A stretch of 58,726 bases of DNA from Chitinispirillaceae bacterium (GTDB lineage: Bacteria; Fibrobacterota; Chitinivibrionia; Chitinivibrionales; Chitinispirillaceae), in NCBI GenBank assembly GCA_016930275.1, contig JAFGHA010000126.1, positions 1 to 58,726 on the forward strand. Reading direction: 5' to 3'. A program made the position numbers and the translations under genes. Of this stretch, positions 45,960 to 55,630 are shown one piece after another. The notes under the pieces are model-generated. The model ran no database searches and was not told the DNA's origin. It saw only the letters and a program-made list of their open reading frames with translations. Position 1 is the stretch's first letter. The number at the start of each line of letters is the position of its first letter.

Positions 45960-47336
45960 ATGTTTGACGAATCGTTGCACGAAGGATGCGGCATTTTCGG
46001 CGTTTTCAACAACCCTCAGGCGGCCCATCTCACCTATCTCGGTCTTTATGCACTGCAGCACCGTGGTCAGGAAAGCAGCGGAATCGCCGTTGCCGGCCCA
46101 CAGAGAATTTCCATGTATAAGGGTATGGGACTGGTAAGCCAGGTATTCAAACGGCAACAACGTATCGAACAACTGGCCGGTTCCAGCTCAATCGGTCATA
46201 ACCGGTATTCAACTACCGGTTCTTCCACACTCACCAACGCGCAACCAATCGTCATCAACTGCCGAGCAGGCCAGATCGCCGGTGCGCATAACGGTAACCT
46301 GACCAATGCGGATACACTCCGTAAGCGGATGGTGGACGACGGCTCCATTTTCACTTCAACCACCGACACGGAAGTCATCATGCATCTCATCGCCCGGTCG
46401 AAGCGTAATTCCATTGATGCGATGCTGCTCGATGCACTTTCTGAAGTCAAAGGTGCATTCTCGATAGTTTTCCTCACCGGTGATGCGCTCTACGGTGCAC
46501 GAGACCCCTACGGAATCAGACCGTTGATTATAGGAAAATGTGAAGAAAGTTATTTTCTCTCTTCGGAAACCTGCGCGTTCGATCTTGTCGGAGCGGAAAT
46601 GATTCGTGAGGTCAAACCCGGCGAAATGGTCCGTATCGACCGTAACAGTCTGACCTCGTTTACCATTCCCGCATTCGAACAGGCCAGTCGCCTGTCGCAT
46701 TGTGTTTTCGAATTCATCTATTTTTCACGACCCGACAGCTTTGTGTTCGGCAAAAATGTCGACCGAGTTCGCCGGAAATTAGGACGCCAACTTGCTGCTG
46801 AACACCCGGTCCCTAATGCCGATGTGGTCATGGGTGTTCCCGACAGTGCGACCACCGCAGCGCTGGGATTTTCTGAAGCCTCCGGAGTCCGGTTTGATAT
46901 CGGCCTCATCCGTAATCATTACATAGGTCGTACGTTCATTCATCCCGTGCAGGAGGCACGAGACTTCGGGGTACGTATTAAATTCAACCCGGTCAAAGGA
47001 GTCCTGAAAAACAAATGCGTTGTTATCGTCGATGATTCGATTGTACGCGGGACCACGATGAAAAAAATCATCCGTCTTATCCGCACGGCCGAACCGGCGG
47101 AAATACATCTGCGGATATCATCACCACCGATTATATGCCCCTGTTTTTACGGTATCGATATGCCAACAAAAGAGGAATTGATCGCCACTTCTCAGGATGT
47201 TGAGGAAATCAGAAAGTATCTTGAAGTGGACACTCTCGGTTACCTCTCGATAGAGGGAATGCTCTCGGTAATGCCCGGGCCCAAAGAGAATTTCTGCGCA
47301 GCATGTTTCAATGGAGAGTACCCCATCGCACTCTGA
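45960..47336 (+). CDS. purF: amidophosphoribosyltransferase
   Basis: Commits PRPP to purine synthesis using glutamine. 458 residues. A short propeptide leads to the catalytic Cys10 in EGCGIFGVF. The amidotransferase domain contains GHNRYSTTG and HNGNLTNA; the PRTase domain has the PRPP loop VVIVDDSIVRGTT. The cysteines of the Bacillus-type 4Fe-4S form are present: one in SHCVFEFIYFSRPDS, one in IICPCFYGID, and the pair FCAAC at the end. This is therefore the iron-sulfur, probably oxygen-sensitive type. It follows a terminator, so it probably has its own promoter within or near the pyrG end. Confidence 0.97.
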   Translation: MFDESLHEGCGIFGVFNNPQAAHLTYLGLYALQHRGQESSGIAVAGPQRISMYKGMGLVSQVFKRQQRIEQLAGSSSIGHNRYSTTGSSTLTNAQPIVINCRAGQIAGAHNGNLTNADTLRKRMVDDGSIFTSTTDTEVIMHLIARSKRNSIDAMLLDALSEVKGAFSIVFLTGDALYGARDPYGIRPLIIGKCEESYFLSSETCAFDLVGAEMIREVKPGEMVRIDRNSLTSFTIPAFEQASRLSHCVFEFIYFSRPDSFVFGKNVDRVRRKLGRQLAAEHPVPNADVVMGVPDSATTAALGFSEASGVRFDIGLIRNHYIGRTFIHPVQEARDFGVRIKFNPVKGVLKNKCVVIVDDSIVRGTTMKKIIRLIRTAEPAEIHLRISSPPIICPCFYGIDMPTKEELIATSQDVEEIRKYLEVDTLGYLSIEGMLSVMPGPKENFCAACFNGEYPIAL

Positions 47337-47413
47337 TCGCAGCCGCCAGAATAAGACTACCCGTCAGTAATGCGCACGATTTCATTGGTTTTACCGAACC
47401 AACGGCGATCAGT

Positions 47414-49117
47414 TCATTTCATCTGGAATGGCGGGATTATAATAAGTCCCGTATCGATAGGAATAATCTGGATACGATTCCATACGTACGGAATTTTCGC
47501 GGTAACCGTCGCGGTATCGGTTCCGGTAACACTTTGCACCGTAAATCGTAAAGTATCCGCGATCGTTGATTGCGTGGTGGGCACTGCATTGATAACAACA
47601 GTATCCGGAGCGATCCGGACTTTTCCGGTAAACATCAGGAAGCAACTCGGTACTCCTTTTCCCCCCGGACAATTGACGGTATACAATGATTCAGGATAAA
47701 AATATTCACCCCGTTCGATATTCCAGTAGAGGCGACTGTTGTGTTCGGGATCGTAACCGCATGAATCGATAACCAACGTATCAAACGGTGTATTGAACAG
47801 CTTGCTCTGCCCCCGTAACGTAATCACCGGCCCGTCATTCTTTTCGATAATAATAAAAGTGTTCCCATGCAATGTGGATGAGATTCCGGAGGGATCGGTT
47901 ACCGTTACCGACAACATGATGATCCGGTCCCGCAGGAGTTCTCCGGTCGGAGCAGTAACGAGGAGTTTGCGCTTGAGAGAATCGAAATGAACTTCCATAC
48001 CGCTGTCCGCGCTATCAATGGCTACCGACCACCGGAGCGAATCTTTACCATAGGCAGCAGTGGTATCCGTAATCGTCACTTTTGTATCAAGAAATACGGT
48101 GTCGAACTGCTGTCGTTCATTGACGGTCTGAAAAAACGGTGTGATTTTCGGAGGATATACTTTTGCGCCGGCATACTGCAGTGTAATCATCTTCACGGTC
48201 CTGTTTCCCGCCGGATCCCATGCTTCAAGTGAATCAATCGTTGTTCCGCTGTCAATGTTCGCGACGGGTATCATAACCGTATCATCGGCGGTAAAAAGTA
48301 CGCGAGTACCACCACATTTTACGGAATCAACCCGCCACGCGTCCCGTACGGTCATCCTCAGGGTATCGGGCAGATTATCCACCATGTACGCTGAATCGCC
48401 AAGCGGTGCGACTGCTGCCACCATCGGCGGCACCGAATCCGATACCAGAAGAGTGCATACCGCCGCACGACTTGTCTGACCTCTTTCATCGACAGCCGTC
48501 ATCGCAAAGAACATCAGCGTATCCCGCAATGACCGTACCTGTTCTTCCGGCAAAGTCAGCGTTACCGTTGCCGCTGCACGTTCACTTGCCAGAAACGGAT
48601 GTGTTTCGGCGGTAAAAATTCCTCCGGAAAACATATATTCAAGCATATTGCTGTCCGCATCGGTTACCGCAAACGTGTATACCACGGAATCCCCCACCGG
48701 GACAGTTCGTCTGGCACTCTCAGCATGCACCTCCGGAGTCGTTGAAAATACCGACAGCGAAGCAGTAACCGTATCGACCCCGTCTGTTTTATACAGGAAA
48801 AACGAGAAATCATACGAAGCGGGATGCGGTAGAACAATCGAGAGAACGATAACCGTATCGTCACCGAGTACTCCTCCGTCAATTTTCACGGATTGAGCAC
48901 CATCAGTTGACTGATACAAGGCGAAACTGTCGATGAATTCGGGATACAACACCGATACGGTACAGGCGAAAACCGCATTAGCCGCGGCTTTTACGGGTAG
49001 AGAAGATAGTGTTTCATGATCGACCCCCGCATTTTCCGGAGTTCGGAGATTCTGAGGTAATTGACACAGGCACATTAAAACGATGATCGGCACGATTACT
49101 GAATACCGCAGATGCAT
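47414..49117 (-). CDS. large secreted Ig-like domain protein
   Basis: Protein of 567 residues with an N-terminal signal (about 1-20), probably exported. The rest is Asp/Thr/Val-rich beta structure with several Ig- or cadherin-like units (for example VRDAWRVDSVKCGGTRVLFT, SLEAWDPAGNRTVKMI, LSVTVTDPSGISSTLHGN). No catalytic motif, LPXTG, lipobox or type-IX sorting tail was seen. GGGGTGG lies before the ATG. It is convergent with purF and precedes no obvious operon partner. Function unknown; surface or periplasmic adhesion-like role is only a guess. Confidence 0.75.
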   Translation of the reverse strand: MHLRYSVIVPIIVLMCLCQLPQNLRTPENAGVDHETLSSLPVKAAANAVFACTVSVLYPEFIDSFALYQSTDGAQSVKIDGGVLGDDTVIVLSIVLPHPASYDFSFFLYKTDGVDTVTASLSVFSTTPEVHAESARRTVPVGDSVVYTFAVTDADSNMLEYMFSGGIFTAETHPFLASERAAATVTLTLPEEQVRSLRDTLMFFAMTAVDERGQTSRAAVCTLLVSDSVPPMVAAVAPLGDSAYMVDNLPDTLRMTVRDAWRVDSVKCGGTRVLFTADDTVMIPVANIDSGTTIDSLEAWDPAGNRTVKMITLQYAGAKVYPPKITPFFQTVNERQQFDTVFLDTKVTITDTTAAYGKDSLRWSVAIDSADSGMEVHFDSLKRKLLVTAPTGELLRDRIIMLSVTVTDPSGISSTLHGNTFIIIEKNDGPVITLRGQSKLFNTPFDTLVIDSCGYDPEHNSRLYWNIERGEYFYPESLYTVNCPGGKGVPSCFLMFTGKVRIAPDTVVINAVPTTQSTIADTLRFTVQSVTGTDTATVTAKIPYVWNRIQIIPIDTGLIIIPPFQMK

Positions 49118-49242
49118 ATTCCACCCCTTCCGGATATTGAAACTACTTAAAATATAGTTCCGGAACCCGCGATACTCTACTGCATAAAACTGCCATGGTA
49201 TAATATTCAGGGGATTGAACCACCAGCAGGCTGTTGTTTTGC

Positions 49243-49977
49243 TTAACGTCCGTCTTCCAGCCGGGATATCAGAAATTCCGGCATCTTTATTTTTTTCATC
49301 TTCTGTTGGGTCTTATCAATATTGTAGGCGACCCGACGGTAAGAAAAATCACCATTGTCCGAATCGAATATACCGTAACAGGATTTCGGATTACGGTCAC
49401 GAGGCTGACCGACGCTCCCGACATTTATCAGCAACCGGGCGCCGTCAATGTCACTTAGTCCAATACCCATGTCCTGATGCACATATAATTCTTTCTGACT
49501 GTCAAGCACGATAATAATAGGAATATGGGTATGTCCGACCATACAGATCTGGGTTTCAAAAAACTGGAAATTGAATGCCGCCTCTTCTAGTGAAGTAATA
49601 TAATACCACATATTCGGTTCATAAGGCGTGGCATGCACTAACGTTATGGGATCAACCGCAGCTTTCATGGGAAGCTCGGTGAGATAGTCTTTAGTATCGC
49701 GCCGAAGGGTTTGCGTCGTCCATTCGATGGCGATTTTTGCATGAATATTGAAATGCTGGGTGGAAAGCAACTCTACTGCTGCCGCATCGTGATTGCCGAG
49801 CAGGACTACCGAACACTCTTTCCGCACAAGGTCTACACACTCATTGGGATTGGCACCATATCCGACAATATCCCCCAGACAAATAATATCATCGATATTC
49901 TGTGTCTCGATATCTTCAAGTACCGCTTCGAGTGCCTCTAAATTCGCATGGATATCAGAAATGAAGGCATATCGCAT
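49243..49977 (-). CDS. YfcE/MJ0936-type metallophosphoesterase
   Basis: Protein of 244 residues with every metal-binding motif of calcineurin-like phosphoesterases: AFISDIHANLEALEAVL, CLGDIVGYG, LLGNHDAAAVE and MVGHTHIP. The layout resembles the MJ0936/YfcE group, which hydrolyse phosphodiesters; the substrate is unknown. It begins 3 bases after the FHA gene, forming a two-gene unit with it. Confidence 0.92.
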   Translation of the reverse strand: MRYAFISDIHANLEALEAVLEDIETQNIDDIICLGDIVGYGANPNECVDLVRKECSVVLLGNHDAAAVELLSTQHFNIHAKIAIEWTTQTLRRDTKDYLTELPMKAAVDPITLVHATPYEPNMWYYITSLEEAAFNFQFFETQICMVGHTHIPIIIVLDSQKELYVHQDMGIGLSDIDGARLLINVGSVGQPRDRNPKSCYGIFDSDNGDFSYRRVAYNIDKTQQKMKKIKMPEFLISRLEDGR

Positions 49978-49980
49978 CGG

Positions 49981-50754
49981 TTAACCGTTCTCCATATACC
50001 GGAATGTACTCGATCCTACTTCGATCCTGTCTTTATGCTGAAGTATATGATGACGCATGGGTTTTCCATTAACCTTGATCTTTCCCATCAGTTTATTCGT
50101 CGAGATATGAATACCATCGGGCAGCACCTCGATTGAAACCTGATGTTCAGTAACCATAAATCCGGAAATGAATATGTCGTCTTCCTCACTATTCCCCATG
50201 GTTAAAAACTTTTTATCCAGTTTGTGAACGACATGTTTGTTCGTTTCAATAAGAACGGCAGAATTATCTGCTCCCTGCGGTATATCCGATACCGTATTCC
50301 CTGATGAATCAGCAACAACGGTGGGTCTGTCATTGTATACCGCCCGCATCCGCGGCTCGGTGGTCCGGTGTACGTATGATATGTCGGGACTGCCGATAAA
50401 CTCCCGTGCGAGAGGTTTAACCGGTTCTGCTTCCGACTCGGCAGGATGGTAATTTCTGTTGCCGGAAACCTCTTCGTAAATTATGGTATATTTGCCGATA
50501 GCAATCCGGTCTCCGCTTTGCAACGTAACTTTTTTAATTCTTTTTCCGTTAACGTAGGTACCGTTGAGTGAATTGAGATCGGAACAGAGATAGGAGCGGT
50601 CGGTATCTTCCTCAATTTTAACATGCCGCCGCGAAACACCCATGTTCGCAATTGAAATAGTGTTCTCCGGCAAACGGCCTATTGAGATGACCGGTTCATC
50701 GAGTTCGTAGGTTTTCAGAAGTTCATTATTGTAGAAAACAACGAATTTTGCCAT
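49981..50754 (-). CDS. protein with two FHA domains
   Basis: Protein of 257 residues, cytoplasmic by lack of signal or membrane helix. The first FHA domain (about 5-90) is canonical: ISIGRLPENTISI, then SRRHVKIE, then LNSLNGTYVNGK; it should bind phosphothreonine peptides. The second (about 165-255) is divergent (LTMGNSEEDDIFISGFMVTEHQVSI) and lacks the Arg-Ser pair, so binding is doubtful. FHA proteins work with Ser/Thr kinases; none is encoded here. Co-transcribed with the phosphoesterase. Confidence 0.9.
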   Translation of the reverse strand: MAKFVVFYNNELLKTYELDEPVISIGRLPENTISIANMGVSRRHVKIEEDTDRSYLCSDLNSLNGTYVNGKRIKKVTLQSGDRIAIGKYTIIYEEVSGNRNYHPAESEAEPVKPLAREFIGSPDISYVHRTTEPRMRAVYNDRPTVVADSSGNTVSDIPQGADNSAVLIETNKHVVHKLDKKFLTMGNSEEDDIFISGFMVTEHQVSIEVLPDGIHISTNKLMGKIKVNGKPMRHHILQHKDRIEVGSSTFRYMENG

Positions 50755-51158
50755 GTGAATGCTTCAGGTTAAGAGGCCCCGGCAAGATACCAAAATGAGA
50801 AAACAGTACCCGGGTAATTCAAAAAATATACAATCTACTGCTGTAATTGGCAACAAATCATCCGGCAAAAAAGGGGATTTTTGGATTTGACGGTGTATCG
50901 CAGAAAAAAAGCAGTGCCGGGGCAGTGAGCGCATCTTTAACCTGTTAATTTTATTCAGGATAAATTCATAGTCCGACATTATGAAACTAAAGGATGTTCC
51001 TCTTACGTCCCGAAAGGATATCCCGCTTGTATCGCACAGTACCGAAGAACCCGCGTATTGCAGAAATGAAAGATGGTAATGAACTCTCTCAGTCCCCGTA
51101 TACAGAGTAATCGTTCAATTGCACAAGCTCCTATTCACGATATATCTTATTTACTGTA
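50755..51158. other. divergent intergenic region, 404 bases
   Basis: Between the FHA gene and the plus-strand membrane protein. It contains a promoter-like element at 51119-51146. A 32-codon open frame from the ATG at 50981 has no Shine-Dalgarno and is not called. No other structure is recognised. Confidence 0.5.
51119..51146 (+). promoter_or_regulatory. possible promoter of 51159 gene
   Basis: TTGCAC, a 16-base spacer and TATATC. Transcription would start near 51153, only a few bases before the ATG at 51159, which has no Shine-Dalgarno; this fits an almost leaderless mRNA. Confidence 0.4.
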
Positions 51159-51965
51159 ATGAAACCATCATCGTCTTTATATTGCAGCCCTCTTTTTTTT
51201 ATCCTGTTTTGCTTTCAAATAGTCTATTCCTCAGCAACCACGCTCGGTGATCTCTCAGAACGGCGTGCAGAAATCACCCAACAGCTCGACTCCCTTGATC
51301 TTCTGAAACAGAATCTCAAACGGGAGGGAATCGCCATAACAGAAGTTGAACTGCGGCAGTCGCGGTTGAGAGATTCGCTGAATTATCTCCGAAGCCGGAT
51401 CCAATCGACATCGGAAGCGCCATCACCCTCAGGGAATCGCAATCCTGCTACATTCCTTAAAATGCCCTCGAATCTTTTCGACTGGATTATAGTAATTGTC
51501 GGAGGAGTGGCATTCTTCAGTGGGTTGATGCTGGTTATCGGTATTTCTCGATCTGTATCATCACGTAAACGCCGCAGTGCACTTAAAAAGTATCAACGTC
51601 AGGCTCAACCGCAGCAGTCAGCCCCGAAAGAAGTCGAAACAAAACCTGAGCCGGCATACCCATCCCCCGATCCGGCTCCCCCTCCGCCTGCCACTTCAGG
51701 CGAATCCATGAACATCACCTCTCTTCGCCAGCGAATCGCCCACTCTGCGGATCATGCAGAGGAAAACCATATGGTTCTCAAAGAGGCGCCCCGGCATTCC
51801 ATACAACCGCGCATTCCGGAAAACAGTACCGACGATACTTCACTCGAGAAACAGGTCATTGCAGCTGCGAATGATGGGATGGACACGCTGGCTATTTCAC
51901 GGAAATTCCATATAAGTGTCGACCATGTCGACCTTCTGCTGAAGATGGCGCCCCGACGGAAATAG
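51159..51965 (+). CDS. membrane protein with coiled coil and C-terminal HTH-like segment
   Basis: Protein of 268 residues. A signal-like segment (about 8-25) and a coiled coil (about 30-85: RRAEITQQLDSLDLLKQNL) precede a membrane helix (about 108-130: WIIVIVGGVAFFSGLMLVIG). A Pro/Gln-rich cytoplasmic linker and a C-terminal unit (about 228-268: LEKQVIAAANDGMDTLAISRKFHISVDHVDLLLKM) follow. The last unit looks like a helix-turn-helix of the kind seen in membrane-tethered DUF2802/DUF6115-like proteins. No partner gene is adjacent; function unknown. Confidence 0.7.
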   Translation: MKPSSSLYCSPLFFILFCFQIVYSSATTLGDLSERRAEITQQLDSLDLLKQNLKREGIAITEVELRQSRLRDSLNYLRSRIQSTSEAPSPSGNRNPATFLKMPSNLFDWIIVIVGGVAFFSGLMLVIGISRSVSSRKRRSALKKYQRQAQPQQSAPKEVETKPEPAYPSPDPAPPPPATSGESMNITSLRQRIAHSADHAEENHMVLKEAPRHSIQPRIPENSTDDTSLEKQVIAAANDGMDTLAISRKFHISVDHVDLLLKMAPRRK

Positions 51966-52297
51966 CACGCTTCATTACTCATTCAGTTCCAATTATACTA
52001 TCCCAAGAAAAGAAACCGGCCGGCAGGATATTCGGAAGCATTGCGATGCACCGAAAGGGAATGAATACAGTGTTAAAATTTATCAATGACTAAACATACT
52101 TCTCCTATTATCTGTGTATCCCTTCCCGGGATACAACTTCCGTTTGACATAGTAACAGTAGGCGCGTATATTAAAAGCGTAAAGTAAAGAACCACATCAC
52201 CAGGTTACCGGCCATATTGTGCCGATGCACGACATACCAAGGTAATTCCCACCGTAGCCTGACCAGACAGAAACTTTTTCAAGAGAAACAGCGTATT
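51966..52297. other. intergenic region with TIGR02147 promoter
   Basis: 332 bases before the TIGR02147-type gene. It holds the near-consensus promoter at 52144-52172. No hairpin after the 51159 gene with a T run was found, and no RNA gene. Confidence 0.55.
52144..52172 (+). promoter_or_regulatory. strong sigma70-type promoter
   Basis: TTGACA, a 17-base spacer and TATATT: a full -35 and near-full -10 match. The start of transcription would be near 52179, about 120 bases before the ATG of the TIGR02147-type gene. Confidence 0.75.
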
Positions 52298-53128
52298 ATG
52301 AGAGTCAGCCCGAATATCTTTGAATTTATCGACTTCCGGAAATTTCTCACCGCCTGGCGCGAAACAGAAAAAGAAAATAATCCCGGAATCACTCTTGAAT
52401 ACCTGAGCGCTAAACTGGGCCAGAAAAACAGAGTTTATTTCAGCGATCTCGAAAAAGGCCGACGCACCATAGGTCCGGAAGTTCTGGATCGCCTTACCAG
52501 ACTTATGGATCTCTCCCGCGATGAAGCCAAATATTTCCGTGCCATTGTCGGGTATGGACAGCCCTCCACCTACGAAGAACGGGAATTCTGGTTTGAGCAG
52601 GTAGTGCAACTCAACAACACCCCAAAAAAAATAGTTGACAAAAACACATACGATTACTATAAAAAATGGTATCATACGACAATCCGCGCCTATCTCGAAA
52701 CCTGCAATTTCACAAGTGAATACGGCACCGCATCAAAACGACTCTATAATCGGGTATCCCCGAAAGAAGTTGAGATGACAGTTAAAAATCTTATGGCTCT
52801 CGGACTTGCCGCTCCCGATGGCGACGGTTATATTAAGCCTACCGATAAAGTCCTTACCACCGGAGACGTTGTCAAAAACGAGTTACTCCGTCAGTACCAG
52901 ATTGCGAATCACGACGTACTCCGTACTATTCTCGAAAAAGATGAACCCGGTACCCACGACAGCACACAACTGACTGTAAGCGTCTCCAAAGAGGGTATCG
53001 AACGGATTCTAAAACGGATAAAACAGTTCCGCTCTGAAATAATTTCAATTGCCCACAAAGATGAACAGAAGGCGGAACGGGTTTATAAAATCGCCATTCA
53101 CGCCTATCCGGAATCCAGGAAGGATTGA
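52298..53128 (+). CDS. TIGR02147-family protein (Fibrobacterota paralogous family)
   Basis: From the ATG at 52298 (MRVSPNIFEFIDFRKFL), 276 residues. The opening I(F)EF.DFRKFL..W, the following YLSAKLGQKNRVYFSDLEKGRR unit (a helix-turn-helix-like segment), and the middle DYYKKWYHTTIRAYLE and end phrase FRSEIISIAHKDEQKAERVYKIAI match the TIGR02147 family, which I know mainly from Fibrobacter. The function is not established; an HTH regulator is suggested. An upstream start at 52217 is possible but lacks a Shine-Dalgarno. A lipoprotein gene follows 2 bases after its stop. Confidence 0.88.
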   Translation: MRVSPNIFEFIDFRKFLTAWRETEKENNPGITLEYLSAKLGQKNRVYFSDLEKGRRTIGPEVLDRLTRLMDLSRDEAKYFRAIVGYGQPSTYEEREFWFEQVVQLNNTPKKIVDKNTYDYYKKWYHTTIRAYLETCNFTSEYGTASKRLYNRVSPKEVEMTVKNLMALGLAAPDGDGYIKPTDKVLTTGDVVKNELLRQYQIANHDVLRTILEKDEPGTHDSTQLTVSVSKEGIERILKRIKQFRSEIISIAHKDEQKAERVYKIAIHAYPESRKD

Positions 53129-53130
53129 CC

Positions 53131-53916
53131 ATGAAACACTTCCTTCTTTTTACTGTTGTTCTTTGTCTTTTATCTACCTGCTCAAAAAAAAATCCGGTTG
53201 ACTCTGACCGTGCCGGTACCGTCGAAGATGTTCATTCCGGAACAATTACCGGGAACCTGCTGACCAAAGACGGAACGACCATTGACGATACCGTAACGGT
53301 ACTCCTCTACTCAATGGAAAATTCCGATAGCGGTCTCTCAAAACGACTGGCTTCCGGCGATTCGCTCATAGAAGCGTTCCTTTCAACCGACGGTACCTAT
53401 GAATTCGACTCATTGAATGAGGGTGTCTACCGGATGGAAGTCACCAAAAAAGAAATCATTATCGGACGAAAAGATGATATCAGACTTGAAAAAGATGAAA
53501 AGAAAAATATAGACATAACGATCACCATCATCATCAACCAGACCTTCAACATCTGGAACACCGACAACAGTCAGAATATAACAATCAACAATTTCACCAT
53601 CATTAATGGTACCGTCGTGAAATCGGACAGTGGTTACATTCTTACCACCGCAGAAACCGACACATTTACATTCGATGCCGAGATCGAAATAAATGGCGAT
53701 ACCAGTAACGTTACCATACGGATTATCTGGAAAGACGATGGTTCGGTTACCATTGATATCGTTGATGGCGATGAAGATGACGAGTTAATCGTTACCCCGG
53801 ATCCCAATCCGCCAAAGGGATACATCGGTACTATCGATATTAATATTACTGAACCGGGTCTCATGGAAATCGAAACAGTCTTTGACACGTCCGGCGTTCC
53901 GAAAAAGAGCAGATGA
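53131..53916 (+). CDS. lipoprotein with Cna-B/carboxypeptidase-regulatory-like domain
   Basis: From the ATG at 53131 with AGGAAGGA upstream, 261 residues. The signal ends in LLSTC (Cys17), so lipid-anchored. Residues about 35-125 are a carboxypeptidase-regulatory/Cna-B-like beta sandwich (GTITGNLLTKDG, GTYEFDSLNEGVYRMEVTKKE). The rest is Ile/Thr/Asn-rich beta repeats (ITINNFTIINGTVV) with an acidic stretch. It is coupled to the TIGR02147-type gene and precedes the three tandem paralogous lipoproteins. The lipid anchor is seen; a surface location and role are inferred. Confidence 0.8.
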   Translation: MKHFLLFTVVLCLLSTCSKKNPVDSDRAGTVEDVHSGTITGNLLTKDGTTIDDTVTVLLYSMENSDSGLSKRLASGDSLIEAFLSTDGTYEFDSLNEGVYRMEVTKKEIIIGRKDDIRLEKDEKKNIDITITIIINQTFNIWNTDNSQNITINNFTIINGTVVKSDSGYILTTAETDTFTFDAEIEINGDTSNVTIRIIWKDDGSVTIDIVDGDEDDELIVTPDPNPPKGYIGTIDINITEPGLMEIETVFDTSGVPKKSR

Positions 53917-54159
53917 GTGCTTACCTCGATACGATTTGTCCGTTCCCCGAGTTATCTAACAATGTATCTATGGGAACGAACGAATCACTCGGTGTGCAAA
54001 AAAAGTTACTGCTCTTTTGACCCGAGCGTTGCTCCAAATGGCAATTGAGATATAACTGGAAGCAGTATCGAGAAGGAACTACTGAACGAAATAAGGAGTA
54101 ACGAAAATAGCGCTATACATACAGTATACATCACACAACATCCTGCAAAGGAGACAACA

Positions 54160-55554
54160 ATGCCCTACTTTCATAGGATCAGGTTATGGATACAACTATT
54201 TCTGTTACTTGTAATTACGGCAATCTTGCTGCTGTCGGGATGTACCGGAAGTGAACTTACAGGCCAGCAGGAATCCGTCGTTTCCGGCGGCGGTGCGGCA
54301 ACGATCGATATTCGAGTCGGTAAAGTAGGTGTTCTCGCGAAGCGAACGGCGATCGAAATGGAATACCTTATTATAAAAATCATCCGTGCGTCAGACGATT
54401 CGGTGATCATCACCGATACCTCAGATCTTTCAGGCCATGGTGAAACGGCCGTAAGTAAAACATTCACTGACCTGTCCGCGCCGGAAACCTATACTCTTGC
54501 CGCAACCGCAATCGATGAAGAGGGTAAAGAGATACACTCGGGATCAACCGATTTCGCCACGATCCCCGCTGATACGGTCGATGTGTCACTCGATCTCGAT
54601 GCCCGGTATTCGATGCTGCTCGTTTCCTTCAATGAAATTCCAGACAGCGTGAACGCGGTATCGCTCGGAATTGAGGATGTCGCGACACTCGATTCCTCAT
54701 TCACCTTCGGATCACGAAACAGTATTTCACTGACATACGACTATCTTGCTGCAAATATTAATGGAATTGAGTACGACATTTCCCTCAGGGCAAGAGGCAG
54801 TTTCTACGGAACCGACACGGTACTCTATGCCGCGGATACAACAGTTGTCGCACGATCCGGTCTCGACACCAGCTACCAGATTGTACTGAAGTGGGTCGGA
54901 CCGGACATCCCCGACGGCGCCGCGGAATTTACGGTAACTATAGGTACAGTGGGGACAACCGTTATTAATACTGATTTTACCGAGATGGGAGGCTTGAGCG
55001 ATCTGGTGGATGATCTGGAGGACGGTGACGAACTCACGAGATATCTGACTTACTGGTTTTCATACTGTGACCAGGATTCCGGAGGTAACTCAACGATCAC
55101 CCCACAACGAACAGTTGAAGGGTATCCATTCACACCAGTTTCCAGCGGAGCCCGTAACTCCAAATATGCAGCAAGTTTTACATACGTTTTAAACCAGGGC
55201 AGCTACCAGTATCAACCGTATGCCGGTATTGGTTTCAATCTCGATATAATTTCTGGATGGGACATCTCCGCAGCAACAGGAATTCGTTTCTATTATAAGG
55301 GAAGCAGTTCCCGCGTCCGCATCGGTTCCTCAAACATCACCGATTTCGGCTGGTGGGGATACGATGTTCCTGCATCAACCGACTGGAAACTGGTCAATCT
55401 TGTATGGTCACAGTTCAATCAACCGGAATGGGCTGAAATAATGCCGTTCGACAGAACTGCCGTACTGCATATCACCTTTGAAGTTTTAGGTGAAACCGGT
55501 GATGCCGGAACGGTGTGGGTGGACGACATTCATCTTCCGGGTTTTTTACGATAA
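54160..55554 (+). CDS. tandem lipoprotein 1: shared N-domain plus CBM11-like domain
   Basis: 464 residues; lipobox LLSGC (Cys28). AAGGAG precedes the ATG. Residues about 45-270 form a domain shared with the next two genes: DIRVGKVGVLAKRTAIEMEYLI, FTDLSAPETYTL, DVSLDLDARYSML and WVGPDIP. Residues about 278-464 read as a CBM11/CIA30-like carbohydrate-binding module: LVDDLEDGDELTRYLTYWF, YCDQDSGGNST, WDISAATGIRFYYKGSS and the ending TVWVDDIHLPGF. By family knowledge CBM11 binds beta-glucans. The product would present a glucan-binding module at the cell surface; the surface location is inferred. Confidence 0.82.
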   Translation: MPYFHRIRLWIQLFLLLVITAILLLSGCTGSELTGQQESVVSGGGAATIDIRVGKVGVLAKRTAIEMEYLIIKIIRASDDSVIITDTSDLSGHGETAVSKTFTDLSAPETYTLAATAIDEEGKEIHSGSTDFATIPADTVDVSLDLDARYSMLLVSFNEIPDSVNAVSLGIEDVATLDSSFTFGSRNSISLTYDYLAANINGIEYDISLRARGSFYGTDTVLYAADTTVVARSGLDTSYQIVLKWVGPDIPDGAAEFTVTIGTVGTTVINTDFTEMGGLSDLVDDLEDGDELTRYLTYWFSYCDQDSGGNSTITPQRTVEGYPFTPVSSGARNSKYAASFTYVLNQGSYQYQPYAGIGFNLDIISGWDISAATGIRFYYKGSSSRVRIGSSNITDFGWWGYDVPASTDWKLVNLVWSQFNQPEWAEIMPFDRTAVLHITFEVLGETGDAGTVWVDDIHLPGFLR

Positions 55555-55630
55555 GTTTATCGTCACAGGTTACTTAAAGTTTCCTTAAATAAAACCAAGC
55601 ATCATCCAACAACCAACAAGGTAAACCGCC

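Noticed and set aside
50981-51079. 32-codon open frame (begins MKLKDVPLTSRKD)
   Set aside because: It has no Shine-Dalgarno or promoter, and I recognise no family; too short to support.
54106-54136. Repeated TATACAT elements before lipoprotein 1
   Set aside because: They resemble -10 boxes, but neither has an acceptable -35 at 16-18 bases; a promoter is not supported.
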